From Pseudomonadota bacterium (lineage in GTDB: Bacteria > Pseudomonadota > Alphaproteobacteria > Rhodobacterales > Rhodobacteraceae): a stretch of 64,000 nt of DNA. The translations under genes were made by a program, and so were the position numbers. Shown in pieces: positions 28,453 to 38,298 of the stretch (position 1 is the stretch's first letter; each line of letters starts with the position of its first letter). Location: contig JAJZVD010000010.1 of assembly GCA_021845805.1 (NCBI GenBank), positions 1-64,000 on the forward strand, written 5' to 3'. Below the pieces are notes generated by a model. It saw nothing but the letters and a program-made list of their open reading frames with translations, made no database searches and was not told the DNA's origin.

Positions 28453-29106
28453 ATGAAATTCTTTGTCGATACCGCCGATGTCGCCGCCATCGCCGAACTG
28501 AACGCGCTTGGCATGGTGGATGGCGTCACCACCAACCCGTCGCTGATCCTGAAATCCGGGCGCGACATCCTGGAAGTCACCAAGGAAATCTGCGGCATCG
28601 TCTCGGGGCCCGTCTCGGCCGAGGTCGTGTCGCTGAAGGCCGACGAGATGATCGCCGAGGGGCTGAAGCTGGCCAAGATCGCGCCGAACATCACCGTGAA
28701 GGTGCCGCTGACCTGGGACGGGCTGAAAGCCTGCAAGGTGCTGTCGGATGCGGGCCACATGGTCAACGTCACGCTCTGCTTCTCGGTCAATCAGGCGCTG
28801 CTGGCCGCGAAGGCCGGGGCCACGTTCATTTCGCCCTTCGTCGGGCGGCTTGATGACATCAACCTCGACGGGCTGGAACTGATCGCGGACATCCGCACCA
28901 TCTACGACAACTATGACTTCAAGACGCAGATCCTTGCCGCCTCGATCCGCACGGTGAACCATGTGGCCGAATGCGCCCGGATCGGTGCCGATGTGATGAC
29001 CGCACCGCCCGAGGTGATCCGCAAGCTGGCCAGCCACCCGCTGACCGACGCGGGGCTCGCGCAGTTCATGAAGGACTGGGAAAAGACCGGCCAGAAGATC
29101 CTGTGA
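28453..29106 (+). CDS. fsa: Fructose-6-phosphate aldolase / small transaldolase
   Basis: TalC/FSA-type aldolase of 217 residues, a (beta/alpha)8 barrel. The N terminus [13 protein letters not shown] and [10 protein letters not shown] are the family signature. The Schiff-base lysine is K83 in ITVKVP. It forms or cleaves fructose 6-phosphate from dihydroxyacetone or transfers a dihydroxyacetone unit; small members of this family often act as transaldolases, so the activity is ambiguous. The stop overlaps the start of the cupin gene by one base. Confidence 0.93.
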   Translation: MKFFVDTADVAAIAELNALGMVDGVTTNPSLILKSGRDILEVTKEICGIVSGPVSAEVVSLKADEMIAEGLKLAKIAPNITVKVPLTWDGLKACKVLSDAGHMVNVTLCFSVNQALLAAKAGATFISPFVGRLDDINLDGLELIADIRTIYDNYDFKTQILAASIRTVNHVAECARIGADVMTAPPEVIRKLASHPLTDAGLAQFMKDWEKTGQKIL

Positions 29107-29501
29107 TGGAGATCCGGCGCGCAGGCAGCCGACCATCGCAAGCGGGGTCGGCCGATTACTTCACCGGCCGCGTGCGTCTGGACCCGGTGATCGAGGCGCC
29201 CGCGCCGGCCCGGCTGAGGGCGGCACTGGTCACCTTCGAGCCCGGCGCGCGGACCTTCTGGCACACGCATCCGCTGGGTCAGACCATCGTGATCCAGTCG
29301 GGCGTCTGCCTCTGCCAGCGCGAGGGCGGGCCGGTCGAACGGCTGACCCCCGGCGATGTCTGCTGGTTCGCCCCGGGCGAGCGCCACTGGCACGGCGCCG
29401 CCCCCGACTGCGGCATGAGCCATCTGGCCCTGCAGGAGGCCGAGGACGGCCGGGCCGTCACCTGGCTCGAGGCCGTGAGCGAGGCCGATTATCGCGGCTG
29501 A
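29106..29501 (+). CDS. Cupin-domain protein
   Basis: A 131-residue single-domain cupin. Metal-ligand His residues are visible at H53 and H55 (FWHTHPLG) and in the second motif ERHWHG (H94, H96). Such small cupins are often annotated as carboxymuconolactone-type or quercetin-like proteins without tested function. Its ATG shares a base with the fsa stop, so it is translationally coupled to the aldolase. Confidence 0.88.
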   Translation: MEIRRAGSRPSQAGSADYFTGRVRLDPVIEAPAPARLRAALVTFEPGARTFWHTHPLGQTIVIQSGVCLCQREGGPVERLTPGDVCWFAPGERHWHGAAPDCGMSHLALQEAEDGRAVTWLEAVSEADYRG

Positions 29502-29608
29502 GCCCCACGCCGCCGCAAACGTCTGGCGCGACACTCGCGGTATCGTGTAGGATTGCCCAAAAGGGCGACGGGGCGGCCACGGCCGACCCCGCGGGGCAAG
29601 AGGCAGAC

Positions 29609-30316
29609 ATGGCAGACGCGGCGATGAACGAAGACGATTTGCGCGAGCGGATCATGGCGCAGCCCGAGCGGGTGCTCGAAGACCCCGAACTGATGCGCGC
29701 ACTGATCGCCGCGAACGAACGCGCGCTGGGATCGAACGTGATCGACCTGCGCGGCATCGCGATGGAGCGGCTGGAGGCGCGGCTTGACCGGCTGGAGGAT
29801 ACCCACCGTTCGGTCATCGCCGCCGCCTATGAAAATCTGGCGGGAACCAACCAGATCCATCGCGCCGTGCTGAAGATGCTCGACCCGGTGAGCTTCGAGG
29901 AGTTTCTGAACAACCTTGGCACCGAGGTCGCGCAGGTGCTGCGGCTGGAATGCGTGCGGCTGGTGCTGGAAACCCAGGTGCATGACGAAGACCCCGCGCT
30001 GCGCCGGGTAGGCAACGTGCTTTGCGTGGCGGAACCGGGGTTCATCGAAAGCTACGTTCAGGCCGGCCGCCGCGGGCCCGCGCGCGCCGTGACGCTGCGC
30101 CAGGCGCAAGAGGGCTCGGCCGCGATCTATGGCGATGCCGCGGGCTGGGTCCGGTCAGAGGCGCTGATGCGGCTTGATTTCGGGCCGGGGCGGCTGCCGG
30201 GGCTGCTGGCCTTCGGCTCGGAAGACCCGCACCACTTCCGCCCCGCGCAGGGCACCGACCTGCTGGCCTTCTTTGCGGGCGTGTTCGAACGCGCGATGCG
30301 GCGCTGGCTGGCATGA
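29609..30316 (+). CDS. DUF484 family protein
   Basis: A 235-residue cytoplasmic protein of family DUF484. It starts with an acidic helical segment (EDDLRERIMAQPERVLEDPELMRALI), followed by a GAF-like fold containing VLRLECVRLVLET and GLLAFGSEDPHHFRP. The last motif, FGSEDPxxF, is typical of the family. The function is unknown, but the gene is regularly found directly upstream of xerC, as here, with a 4-bp overlap. Confidence 0.92.
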   Translation: MADAAMNEDDLRERIMAQPERVLEDPELMRALIAANERALGSNVIDLRGIAMERLEARLDRLEDTHRSVIAAAYENLAGTNQIHRAVLKMLDPVSFEEFLNNLGTEVAQVLRLECVRLVLETQVHDEDPALRRVGNVLCVAEPGFIESYVQAGRRGPARAVTLRQAQEGSAAIYGDAAGWVRSEALMRLDFGPGRLPGLLAFGSEDPHHFRPAQGTDLLAFFAGVFERAMRRWLA

Positions 30317-31236
30317 GCCTGGCGCTGTCGGCGGCACAGCGCGACGCGCTGGAACGCTGGCTGACGCATCTTGGCGCGCTGGGGGGCCGGGCCGCCAACA
30401 CGATCACCGCCTACCGGCGCGACGTGGCGGGGTTTCTCGACTTTCTCGCGCGGCATCACGGCGAACCGCTGGGCCTAGGCCCGCTGGCCGACCTGGGGCA
30501 AGCCGACCTGCGCGCCTGGATGGCGCATGAGCGCGGCCGCGGCGTATCGGCCCGGTCGCTGGCGCGCCAGCTTTCGGCGGTAAAGACCTTCCTGCGCTGG
30601 CTGTCGGACCGCGAAGGGACCGAGGCGACGGCGGTGCTGTCGGCCCGCGGCCCGAAGTACCGCCGCAAGCTGCCCCGCCCGCTGGCCGAGGATGCGGCCC
30701 GCGCCGTGCTGGACACAGTGGGCGAAGACGCGCGCGAAGACTGGATCGCGGCGCGCGACACGGCGGTGGTGACGCTGCTTTACGGCTGCGGGCTGCGGAT
30801 TTCCGAGGCGCTGGGGCTGACGGCCGCCAGCCACCCGCTGCCCGAGGTGCTGCGCATCCGCGGCAAGGGCGGCAAGGAACGGGTGGTGCCGGTGCTGCCC
30901 GCCGCCCGGGCCGCGGTGGCCCGTTATGCCGCGCTCTGCCCGTTCGATCTGGCGGCGGGGGGCCCGCTCTTTCGCGGCGCGCGGGGCGGCCCGCTGTCGC
31001 CCCGACTGATTGCCCGGGCGATGGAACACACCCGCGCCCGGCTGGGCCTGCCCGCCACCGCCACGCCGCACGCGCTGCGCCATTCCTTCGCCACGCATCT
31101 GCTGGCAGCGGGCGGCGACCTGCGGGCGATCCAGGCGCTGCTGGGCCATGCCTCCTTGTCGACGACCCAGGCCTATACCGCCGTCGACGCCGCCCGGCTG
31201 ATGGAGGTTTACGAGGCCGCCCATCCCAGGGCATGA
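30313..31236 (+). CDS. xerC: Tyrosine recombinase XerC
   Basis: Site-specific recombinase of 307 residues that resolves chromosome dimers at dif with XerD. An N-terminal SAM-like core-binding domain (about 10-100) precedes the catalytic domain. All catalytic residues are present: R162, K185, H253, R256, H279 and Y288. The DUF484 partner and lack of flanking repeats mark it as the housekeeping XerC and not a mobile-element integrase. Confidence 0.95.
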   Translation: MSLALSAAQRDALERWLTHLGALGGRAANTITAYRRDVAGFLDFLARHHGEPLGLGPLADLGQADLRAWMAHERGRGVSARSLARQLSAVKTFLRWLSDREGTEATAVLSARGPKYRRKLPRPLAEDAARAVLDTVGEDAREDWIAARDTAVVTLLYGCGLRISEALGLTAASHPLPEVLRIRGKGGKERVVPVLPAARAAVARYAALCPFDLAAGGPLFRGARGGPLSPRLIARAMEHTRARLGLPATATPHALRHSFATHLLAAGGDLRAIQALLGHASLSTTQAYTAVDAARLMEVYEAAHPRA

Positions 31237-31258
31237 GGGGCCTGCCGCCCCGCCTTGC

Positions 31259-33532
31259 TCAGCCGCATTTCGAATAGCCGCAGTTGGCGCAGGTCATGCA
31301 GCCTTCGACCATCCGCATCTCGTAGCTGCCGCAGCTGGAACAGGCCTTGCCACGCTGGCCGCCGACGGGGATGATTTCGGCCTGCGGGTCGGTCTTCAGC
31401 CCCATGCCCTCGCCAGAGATGAAGCCGATCTGCACCAGATGCCGCTCGATCACCCCGCCGATGGCCGCCAGGATCGAGGGGATGTAGCGCCCTTCCATCC
31501 AGGCGCCGCCGCGGGGGTCGAACACCGCCTTCAGCTCTTCCACCACAAAAGAGATGTCGCCGCCGCGGCGGAACACCGCCGAAATCATCCGGGTCAGCGC
31601 CACGGTCCAGGCGAAATGCTCCATGTTCTTGGAATTGATGAACACCTCGAACGGGCGGCGGCGGCCGGCCACCACGATGTCGTTGACCGTGATGTAGATC
31701 GCATGCTCGCTGTCGGGCCATTTCAGCTTGTAGGTGGCGCCTTCCAGCGCCGCCGGGCGGTCGAGCGGTTCGGACAGGTAGACCACCTCGCCCCCCGTGG
31801 CGGTCGCGGGCGTCTCGGCGGGGGTCGCCTCGCTTTTCTCCGACACGGCCAGGACAGAGCCCGTCACGTCATTCGGGCGGTAGGTGGTGCAGCCCTTGCA
31901 GCCCTGATCCCAGGCGGCCATGTAGACCTCCTTGAAGGCATCGAAGCTGATGTCCTCGGGGCAGTTGATGGTCTTTGAAATCGAGCTGTCGACCCATTTC
32001 TGCGCCGCGGCCTGCATCTTCACATGGTCAAGCGGCGGCAGTGTCTGGGCATCCACGAAATGCGCGGGCAGCGGGCGGTCGCCGAACTTCTGCCGCCACA
32101 GGGACACGGCGTAGTCGACCACCTCTTCCTCGGTGCGCGACCCGTCCTTTTGCAACACTTTGCGGGTATAGGCATAGGCGAAGACCGGCTCGATCCCGGA
32201 ACTCACGTTCCCCGCGTAAAGGCTTATGGTGCCTGTCGGAGCGACCGAGGTCAGCAGCGCATTCCGGATCCCGTGGGTGGCGATGGCCGCGCGCACGTCC
32301 TTGTCCATTTGCAACATATTGCCCGAGGCAAGGTAGCCCTCGGCGTCGAACAGCGGGAAGGCCCCCTTTTCCTTCGCAAGCTCGACCGAGGCCAGGTAGG
32401 ACGCCCGCGCGATGGCATGCATCCACGCGTCGGTCGCGGCCACGGCCTCGTCCGAGCCATAGCGCAGCCCCATCATCAAGAGGGCGTCGGCCAGGCCGGT
32501 CACGCCCAGGCCGATGCGGCGCTTCTGGCGGGCCTCCTCGGCCTGCTGGGGCAGCGGAAAGCGGCTGGCATCCACCACGTTGTCCATCATCCGCACCGCG
32601 GTGCGCACCAGCTCATCCAGCGCGGAAAGATCCATCGCGGCCGTGGGTTCGAAGGCGTCCTTCACCAGCCGCGCCAGGTTGATCGAGCCCAGCAGGCAGG
32701 CGCCATAGGGCGGCAGCGGCTGTTCCCCGCAGGGGTTCGTGGCGGCGATGGTTTCCACATAGCTCAGGTTGTTCATCGCGTTGATGCGGTCGATGAAGAT
32801 CACGCCGGGCTCGGCGTAGTCATAGGTCGACCGCATGATCTTGTTCCACAGATCGCGCGCGGGCAGGGTCTTGTAGACCTTGCCGTCAAAGGCCAGTTCC
32901 CAGGACTCGTCCGCCTTCACCGCCGCCATGAAGGCATCGGTGACAAGCACCGACAGGTTGAACATGCGCAGGCGGGCGGGGTCGCGCTTGGCCTCGATGA
33001 AGGCTTCGATGTCGGGGTGGTCGCAGCGCATGGTGGCCATCATGGCGCCCCTGCGGCTGCCCGCCGACATGATGGTGCGGCACATCGCATCCCACACGTC
33101 CATGAACGACAGGGGGCCCGAGGCATCGGCCGCCACGCCATGCACCGCGGCGCCGCGGGGGCGGATGGTCGAGAAATCATAGCCGATTCCCCCGCCCTGC
33201 TGCATGGTCAGCGCGGCTTCCTTCAACTGGTCGAAGATCCCGCCCATGCTGTCGGGGATGGTGCCCATGACGAAGCAGTTGAACAGCGTGACGCTGCGCC
33301 CGGTGCCCGCGCCCGCGGTGATCCGGCCCGCGGGCAGGAAGCGGAAATCCTCCAGCGCGGCGTAGAACCTCGGCTCCCACATCGCGGGGTCCTGCTCGAC
33401 CGCGGCCAGCGCCCGGGCGATGCGGCGCCAGCTGTCCTCCAGCGTGCCGTCGATGGGCGTGCCATCGGCCGCCTTCAGGCGGTACTTCATGTCCCAGATC
33501 TGCTCGGCGATGGGGGCGGCGAAGCGGCTCAT
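31259..33532 (-). CDS. nrdJ: Adenosylcobalamin-dependent ribonucleotide reductase (class II)
   Basis: Class II reductase of 757 residues that makes deoxyribonucleotides with a B12 radical and so works with or without oxygen. The barrel contains AATNPCGEQPLPPYGACLLGS with the active-site Cys, GGGIGYDFSTIRP near the substrate site, and VAPTGTISLYAG. The C terminus has a cysteine-rich zinc-ribbon-like tail (ACSSCGSYEMRM, CMTCANCGYSKC) seen in this subgroup. The ATG giving MSRFAAPIAEQIWD is used. No B12 riboswitch is visible in the short leader. Confidence 0.96.
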   Translation of the reverse strand: MSRFAAPIAEQIWDMKYRLKAADGTPIDGTLEDSWRRIARALAAVEQDPAMWEPRFYAALEDFRFLPAGRITAGAGTGRSVTLFNCFVMGTIPDSMGGIFDQLKEAALTMQQGGGIGYDFSTIRPRGAAVHGVAADASGPLSFMDVWDAMCRTIMSAGSRRGAMMATMRCDHPDIEAFIEAKRDPARLRMFNLSVLVTDAFMAAVKADESWELAFDGKVYKTLPARDLWNKIMRSTYDYAEPGVIFIDRINAMNNLSYVETIAATNPCGEQPLPPYGACLLGSINLARLVKDAFEPTAAMDLSALDELVRTAVRMMDNVVDASRFPLPQQAEEARQKRRIGLGVTGLADALLMMGLRYGSDEAVAATDAWMHAIARASYLASVELAKEKGAFPLFDAEGYLASGNMLQMDKDVRAAIATHGIRNALLTSVAPTGTISLYAGNVSSGIEPVFAYAYTRKVLQKDGSRTEEEVVDYAVSLWRQKFGDRPLPAHFVDAQTLPPLDHVKMQAAAQKWVDSSISKTINCPEDISFDAFKEVYMAAWDQGCKGCTTYRPNDVTGSVLAVSEKSEATPAETPATATGGEVVYLSEPLDRPAALEGATYKLKWPDSEHAIYITVNDIVVAGRRRPFEVFINSKNMEHFAWTVALTRMISAVFRRGGDISFVVEELKAVFDPRGGAWMEGRYIPSILAAIGGVIERHLVQIGFISGEGMGLKTDPQAEIIPVGGQRGKACSSCGSYEMRMVEGCMTCANCGYSKCG

Positions 33533-33565
33533 GACTGGCATCCTTGCTGGCGGGAAGGGCCCTCC

Positions 33566-33594
33566 ACCATACGCTGTCACCTTGCCCTCCGCAA
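33566..33594 (-). promoter_or_regulatory. Candidate promoter of nrdJ
   Basis: On the minus strand, TTGCGG and TATGGT lie 17 bp apart, giving a leader of only about 25-30 nt. Confidence 0.42.
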
Positions 33595-33602
33595 CGGCTA
33601 GC

Positions 33603-33632
33603 CTAGATTGAGCGACCTGTCACATGATCTAG
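33603..33632. repeat. Inverted repeat between nrdJ and the DUF1489 gene
   Basis: CTAGAT and ATCTAG arms 18 bp apart in the divergent control region. CTAG is rare in GC-rich proteobacterial DNA, so a pair is worth noting. It could be an operator, but the arms are short. Confidence 0.3.
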
Positions 33633-33645
33633 GAAGGCGATTCCC

Positions 33646-34080
33646 GTGTCGGGCGCGACGGTCAACCTGTTGAAACTCTGCGTGGGCGCCGACCGGGTGG
33701 AAGACCTGATCGACTGGCAGGACGCGCGGCGCGCCCAGAACCCGCGCTGGGAGACCCAGCACATCACCCGGATGTGGCCCAAGCGCGAGGCCGAGGTGCT
33801 GAACGGCGGCAGCCTCTACTGGGTGTTCAAGGGGCTGGTTCTGGCCCGCCAGCGCATCCTGCGGCTGGACCAGCGCCCGGGCGACGACGGGGTGATGCGC
33901 TGCGCCATCGTGCTTGACCCCGAGGTGGTGCGCACCGAACCGCAGCCGCGCCGCCCGTTCCAGGGCTGGCGCTACCTGCCCCCCGACGAAGCCCCCCGCG
34001 ACCTGCGCGCCAGCGGCCCGCGCGAAGAGGCGCTGCCGCCCGCACTGGCCGCGGCGCTGGCCGAAATCGGGCTGCGCTAG
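33646..34080 (+). CDS. DUF1489 family protein
   Basis: A 144-residue cytoplasmic protein of unknown function, common in alphaproteobacteria. Family features are NLLKLCVGADRVEDLIDWQ near the N terminus, then GGSLYWVFKGLVLARQRIL, and RRPFQGWRYLPPDEAPRDL near the C terminus. It starts with GTG preceded by AGGAAGG. It is divergent from nrdJ and ends 1 bp before the convergent hisG. Confidence 0.9.
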   Translation: MSGATVNLLKLCVGADRVEDLIDWQDARRAQNPRWETQHITRMWPKREAEVLNGGSLYWVFKGLVLARQRILRLDQRPGDDGVMRCAIVLDPEVVRTEPQPRRPFQGWRYLPPDEAPRDLRASGPREEALPPALAAALAEIGLR

Positions 34081-34081
34081 G

Positions 34082-34822
34082 TCAGGCGGCGTCCGTCGCG
34101 CGCGGCAGCCGCTCCAGCGCCTCGGGCAGCACGATGTCCAGCCGGGCGGCCAGCGCGGACAGCGTGGCAGCGGCGGTGCCGGTCCAGTCGGCCGCGCGGG
34201 CGGCGAACAGCGTCGCCTCGGACCGGTGGATCAGCCCGTCGGACAGGATCTTCAGGTGGTTCGCGCGCAGCGTCTCGCCGGACGAGGTGATGTCGGCGAT
34301 CGCCTCGGCGGTCAGGTTCTTCACCGTGCCCTCGGTCGCGCCCTGGCTGTCGACAAGCTGGTAATCGGCCACGCCCTGCTCGCGCAGGAACTCGCGCACC
34401 AGCCGGTGATACTTGGTCGCGATCCGCAGCCGGTGGCCGTGGGCCGCGCGGAAGGCGGTGGCGGCGGCATCCAGATCGTCAAGCGTGTCCACATCCACCC
34501 AGAACGCCGGCACCGCGATGATCAGATCGGCAAAGCCGAAGCCCAGCGGCGCAAGGTCGGCCACCTGCTCTTCCCAGTCCGCCAGTTTCTCGCGCACCAG
34601 GTCAGAGCCGGTGACACCCAGATGGATGCGCCCGGCCGACAGTTCCTGCGGGATCTCGCCCGCCGACAGCAGCACCACCTGCACCCCGTCGGCGCCGTCC
34701 ACCGTGGCGGAATACTCCCGCTCGGCCCCGTCGCGGCGCATCTCGACCCCGCGGGCCCCGAACCATTCGAAGGTCTTTTCCATCAGCCGCCCCTTGGACG
34801 GCACCCCGATCTTCAGCGTCAT
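34082..34822 (-). CDS. hisG: ATP phosphoribosyltransferase, short form
   Basis: Catalytic subunit of the first step of histidine synthesis (ATP + PRPP to phosphoribosyl-ATP). At 246 residues it is the short form without the C-terminal regulatory domain and needs HisZ, which is encoded immediately upstream. The PRPP loop region DSQGATEGTVKNL and the N-terminal LKIGVPSKGRL are typical. Its start overlaps the hisZ stop by 4 bp. Confidence 0.96.
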   Translation of the reverse strand: MTLKIGVPSKGRLMEKTFEWFGARGVEMRRDGAEREYSATVDGADGVQVVLLSAGEIPQELSAGRIHLGVTGSDLVREKLADWEEQVADLAPLGFGFADLIIAVPAFWVDVDTLDDLDAAATAFRAAHGHRLRIATKYHRLVREFLREQGVADYQLVDSQGATEGTVKNLTAEAIADITSSGETLRANHLKILSDGLIHRSEATLFAARAADWTGTAAATLSALAARLDIVLPEALERLPRATDAA

Positions 34823-35919
34823 GCCCGGCCCTCCGTCAGGGCGGCGACAAGGCCGGGGCGGATCACGCCGCCGACCGCGGGGATCGACCGACCCTGCCCC
34901 AGCACCCGGGTCAGCGCGTCGTAGCGCCCGCCCGAGGCCACGGGGGGCAGGCCCGCCCGCCCCTCGGCATGGAAGGAAAAGACGAAGCCGTCATAGTATT
35001 CCATCGTGGTGCGGCCGTGGCTTGCCTCGAAATCCAGCGTCGCCACGTCGATCCCATGTGCCGACAGCGCCTCCAGACGCCGGGCAAAGCGATCCACCGT
35101 CGGCGCGATAGACGGCAGGTCCACCGCCACGTCGCGCAGATGGCCCAGCGCATTGGGCGCGCTGTCGCGCAGGTTCAGCAGGTCTTCCAGCAGGTCGACC
35201 TCGGCCGCCGAAAGCGGCAGGGTATCGGCATCCTGCAAGAGCGCGGTGGCGCGGGCGGCCACCTCGTCGGGCTCGCGCAGGCCGATGACCGGGCCGGCGG
35301 CGGCGATCAGGTCATCCACCGGCGTCACGGCCAGCGCCGACAGAAGCCGGGCGCGGGGCTCGGCCACGGGGGTGCGGCCGCCGAACCGGTCCAGCAGCGC
35401 ACGGAACCGGCGGGGGCGCCAGACATGGCGCAGAAGGGCTGCCTTGCGCCGGTCCGACGTCGACAGGCCGCGGATCGCCGCCAGCAGGATTCCGATGTCG
35501 CCGGTGGCCGCGCGCAGCCGCAGGGGGGCCAGCACCTCGGCGAAGAGGGCAAAGACCTCGGCATCGGCCGCTTCGGGGTTTTCCCGGGCAAAGACCTCGT
35601 AGCCCACCTGAAGATACTCGCGGGCGCGGGGGCCACGGTGATCCTGGCGGCGGAAGACCTCGCCCATGTAGGTGTAGCGGGCGGGTTCGGCCCCGTGCGC
35701 CATGTGCATCTGCACCACCGGCACCGTGAAGTCGGGGCGCAACATCATCTCGCCTTCCAGCGGATCGGTGGTCACATAGGTACGGGCGCGGATGTCTTCG
35801 CCGTAAAGGTCCAGCAGCGTATCGGCGGGCAGCAGGATGTCGGCATCGACCGGCACCGCGCCTGCGGCCCGGAAGCGGGCAAAGAGGCGTTCGGCCTCGG
35901 CGCGGTCGGCGGCGCGCAT
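34819..35919 (-). CDS. hisZ: ATP phosphoribosyltransferase regulatory subunit
   Basis: HisZ of 366 residues, a catalytically inactive histidyl-tRNA-synthetase homologue that activates and confers histidine inhibition on short HisG. Class II fold blocks are visible (MMLRPDFTVPVVQMH, YTYMGEVFRRQ). The true HisS is the next gene upstream, which separates the two roles. The ATG is fixed by the TGATG overlap with the hisS stop. A C-terminal GRYDALTRVLG block is retained. Confidence 0.95.
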   Translation of the reverse strand: MRAADRAEAERLFARFRAAGAVPVDADILLPADTLLDLYGEDIRARTYVTTDPLEGEMMLRPDFTVPVVQMHMAHGAEPARYTYMGEVFRRQDHRGPRAREYLQVGYEVFARENPEAADAEVFALFAEVLAPLRLRAATGDIGILLAAIRGLSTSDRRKAALLRHVWRPRRFRALLDRFGGRTPVAEPRARLLSALAVTPVDDLIAAAGPVIGLREPDEVAARATALLQDADTLPLSAAEVDLLEDLLNLRDSAPNALGHLRDVAVDLPSIAPTVDRFARRLEALSAHGIDVATLDFEASHGRTTMEYYDGFVFSFHAEGRAGLPPVASGGRYDALTRVLGQGRSIPAVGGVIRPGLVAALTEGRA

Positions 35920-37412
35920 CAGGGGCGCCCGAGGATGCGGCGCACGGCGGCCACCAGATCGGCGCGCGGCACCTCGGTCTGCGCGGGCTGGGCCTTCCAC
36001 TCCTCGACACTGGCCGCGGCGGCGATCTTCGCGCCAAGGATCAGGTCCTTGACCTGCACCACGCCGCGCGCGGCCTCGTCTGCGCCCTGGATGATGGCCA
36101 CGGGCGATTGCCGCTTGTCGGCGTATTTCAACTGGTTGCCGAAGTTCTTGGGGTTGCCCAGATACATTTCGGCGCGGATGCCCGCCGCGCGCAGGTCAGA
36201 CACGATGGCCATGTAATCGGCCATCCGGTCGCGGTCCATCACCGTCACCACCACGGGGCCGGGCGTGGCCTCCTGCCCGATGCGGCCCTTGGCGCGCAGC
36301 GCGGCCAGCAGCCGGTCGACCCCGATCGACACGCCCGTGGCGGGCACCGCCTGCCCGGTGAAGCGTTTCACCAGATCGTCATAGCGCCCGCCCCCCGCGA
36401 CCGAGCCGAAGGACCGCTTGCGGCCCTTTTCGTCAAGGATCTCGAAGGTCAGTTCGGCCTCGAACACCGGGCCGGTGTAGTAGCCAAGGCCGCGGACCAC
36501 GCCGGGGTCAAGGTCGATCCGGTCGGGGCCGTAGCCCTGTGCGGTCAGAAGGGCCGCAATGGTCTCAAGTTCCTGCACGCCCTCGGCCCCGATGGCAGAG
36601 GTGCCGACCAGTTCGCGCAGGCGGGCAACCGTCGACGCCGCATCGGCGCGGCGGGCGGCCATGAACCCCATCACCACCTCGGCCTGCGCCTCGCTGAGCC
36701 CGGCCCCCTTGGTGAAATCGCCGCTTTCGTCCTTGCGCCCCGCCCCCAGCAGGGCGCGCACGCCGTCCGGCCCCAGCCGGTCGATCTTGTCGATGGCGCG
36801 CAGCACGATGCCGCGTTCATGGGCGAATTTGTCGGGGTCGGCGGGGTCGAGGACGCCCGCGACCTCCATCACCCCGTTCAGCACCTTGCGGTTGTTGACC
36901 TTCACCAGATAGTCGCCGCGCGGAATCCCCACAGTTTCCAGCGCGTCCGACAGCATCGCGCAGATCTCGGCATCCGCCGCCACAGAGGCGCTGCCCACGG
37001 TATCGGCGTCGCATTGGTAGAACTGGCGGAACCGGCCGGGCCCCGGCTTTTCGTTGCGCCAGACCGGGCCCATCGCATAGCGGCGGTAGGGGCTGGGCAG
37101 GTCGTTGCGGTATTGCGCGGCCACGCGCGCCAGCGGCGCGGTCAGGTCATAGCGCAGCGCCAGCCAATCCTGATCCTCGTCCTGCCAGGCGAACACGCCC
37201 TCGTTCGGGCGGTCGACATCGGGCAGGAACTTGCCCAGCGCCTCGACCGTTTCCACCGCGCTGGTTTCCAGCGGATCGAAACCGTAGCGATGGTAGACCT
37301 CGGCGATCTGCGCCAGCATCGCGGCGCGCTCGGTCACCTCGGCGCCGAAGTAGTCGCGAAAGCCCTTGGGCGTCTCGGCGCGGGGCCGGCGGGGGGATTT
37401 GTCCTGTGCCAT
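35919..37412 (-). CDS. hisS: Histidyl-tRNA synthetase
   Basis: Class II aminoacyl-tRNA synthetase of 497 residues. Motif 1 precedes [11 protein letters not shown]; motif 2 contains [23 protein letters not shown]. The histidine-binding signature [11 protein letters not shown] and the motif 3 region [13 protein letters not shown] are present, as is a C-terminal anticodon-binding domain. It leads the overlapping hisS-hisZ-hisG group, so histidine charging and histidine synthesis are coexpressed. Confidence 0.96.
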   Translation of the reverse strand: MAQDKSPRRPRAETPKGFRDYFGAEVTERAAMLAQIAEVYHRYGFDPLETSAVETVEALGKFLPDVDRPNEGVFAWQDEDQDWLALRYDLTAPLARVAAQYRNDLPSPYRRYAMGPVWRNEKPGPGRFRQFYQCDADTVGSASVAADAEICAMLSDALETVGIPRGDYLVKVNNRKVLNGVMEVAGVLDPADPDKFAHERGIVLRAIDKIDRLGPDGVRALLGAGRKDESGDFTKGAGLSEAQAEVVMGFMAARRADAASTVARLRELVGTSAIGAEGVQELETIAALLTAQGYGPDRIDLDPGVVRGLGYYTGPVFEAELTFEILDEKGRKRSFGSVAGGGRYDDLVKRFTGQAVPATGVSIGVDRLLAALRAKGRIGQEATPGPVVVTVMDRDRMADYMAIVSDLRAAGIRAEMYLGNPKNFGNQLKYADKRQSPVAIIQGADEAARGVVQVKDLILGAKIAAAASVEEWKAQPAQTEVPRADLVAAVRRILGRP

Positions 37413-37513
37413 CTGCCTTGCCTTACCTGGTCGGGGCTGCCTTAGCGGATGGGGGGCGCCGGGGCAAGGTGGCGGCGTTTGCACCGGGCGGCAGGCCGGC
37501 ATAGGATGGCGGC

Positions 37514-37720
37514 ATGACAGACCCGCTGACCCCCTTGCAGGAACAGATCGCCCACCTGACGCGCATGGTCGAAGACCTGTCTGAGGTCGTCGCCCGTCAG
37601 TCGCGCGAGATCGACATCATGGGCCGCCGCCTTGGCCTCTTGCTGCAACGCGAGGCCGAGCGCGAGGCCGAGGGCGCGGGCACCATTCCGCTGGCCGACC
37701 AGCGCCCGCCGCACTGGTAG
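37514..37720 (+). CDS. slyX: SlyX family protein
   Basis: A 68-residue coiled-coil protein. The heptad-like N-terminal half ([30 protein letters not shown]) and terminal [10 protein letters not shown] match SlyX, a small family of unknown function. It is divergent from hisS and ends 5 bp before the convergent Lrp-type regulator. Confidence 0.9.
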   Translation: MTDPLTPLQEQIAHLTRMVEDLSEVVARQSREIDIMGRRLGLLLQREAEREAEGAGTIPLADQRPPHW

Positions 37721-37725
37721 GACCG

Positions 37726-38184
37726 CTACACCGGCAGGGCGGTGGTGGCCTTGATTTCCTTCAAAACAAAGCTGGACACCACGCCCTGCACATAGGGGCT
37801 GCGCAAGAGCGTCTGCGACATGAAGGTCTCATAGGCCTCGACATCGGCCACCCGCACCTTCAGCACATAATCCGACGTGCCCGAGACCGAGAGGCATTCG
37901 AGGATTTCCGGGTGCTGGCCGACCATCCGGGCAAAGCCCGCGACCGCCGCCTCGGAATGGTCGCGCAGCCGGATCGAGGCCAGCACGCAGAGTTTGGCGC
38001 CGACCTTGGCGGGGTCCAGCAGGGCCACCCGCGCGCGCAGGACCCCGGTCGCCTCGAACTCCTGCAGCTTGCGCCAGACGGTGCTTTGCGCCATGCCGCA
38101 GCGGGCGGCCAGATCGGCCAGCGACAGCGAGGCGTCGCGCTGGATTTCCCGCATAAGCTGGCGTTCCTGATCTGAAAATTCCAC
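37726..38184 (-). CDS. Lrp/AsnC family regulator, divergent from phhA
   Basis: A 152-residue Lrp-type regulator: an N-terminal winged HTH (about 5-60; SLADLAARCGMAQSTVWRKLQEFEATGVL) and a C-terminal ligand-binding RAM domain (about 70-145; ILECLSVSGTSDYVLKVRV). The GTG start is supported by the AGGA just before it; longer readings run into the divergent phhA region. Its position back to back with phenylalanine hydroxylase suggests that it controls phhA in response to an aromatic amino acid; this is inference. Confidence 0.92.
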   Translation of the reverse strand: MEFSDQERQLMREIQRDASLSLADLAARCGMAQSTVWRKLQEFEATGVLRARVALLDPAKVGAKLCVLASIRLRDHSEAAVAGFARMVGQHPEILECLSVSGTSDYVLKVRVADVEAYETFMSQTLLRSPYVQGVVSSFVLKEIKATTALPV

Positions 38185-38196
38185 GATCCTGCCCTT

Positions 38197-38214
38197 TGGC
38201 GAAAATCCTTGCCA
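38197..38214. promoter_or_regulatory. Possible operator between the Lrp gene and phhA
   Basis: Dyad TGGC-N10-GCCA with an A/T-rich centre (GAAAATCCTT), 13 bp upstream of the regulator start and about 85 bp before phhA. Spacing and AT centre fit an Lrp-type site, but the arms are short. Confidence 0.25.
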
Positions 38215-38298
38215 GATTGTGATCCGGCCGGGGCCGGAATGAAAGCCTTTTCCACCAGATCGCGCGCAGACTGGCGCGGCGCAGCAGGAGGAGACGCC

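Noticed and set aside
30313-31236. Mobile-element integrase
   Set aside because: The tyrosine recombinase has the XerC length, all catalytic residues, and DUF484 directly upstream. There are no flanking repeats, tRNA or cargo genes.
33533-33645. Cobalamin riboswitch or NrdR boxes before nrdJ
   Set aside because: The predicted leader is under 35 nt and the gap only 113 bp. No B12-box or paired AT-rich NrdR repeats are visible.
34819-35919. Second histidyl-tRNA synthetase
   Set aside because: It is shorter than HisS, adjacent to a real hisS and to a short hisG, which fits the HisZ regulatory subunit.
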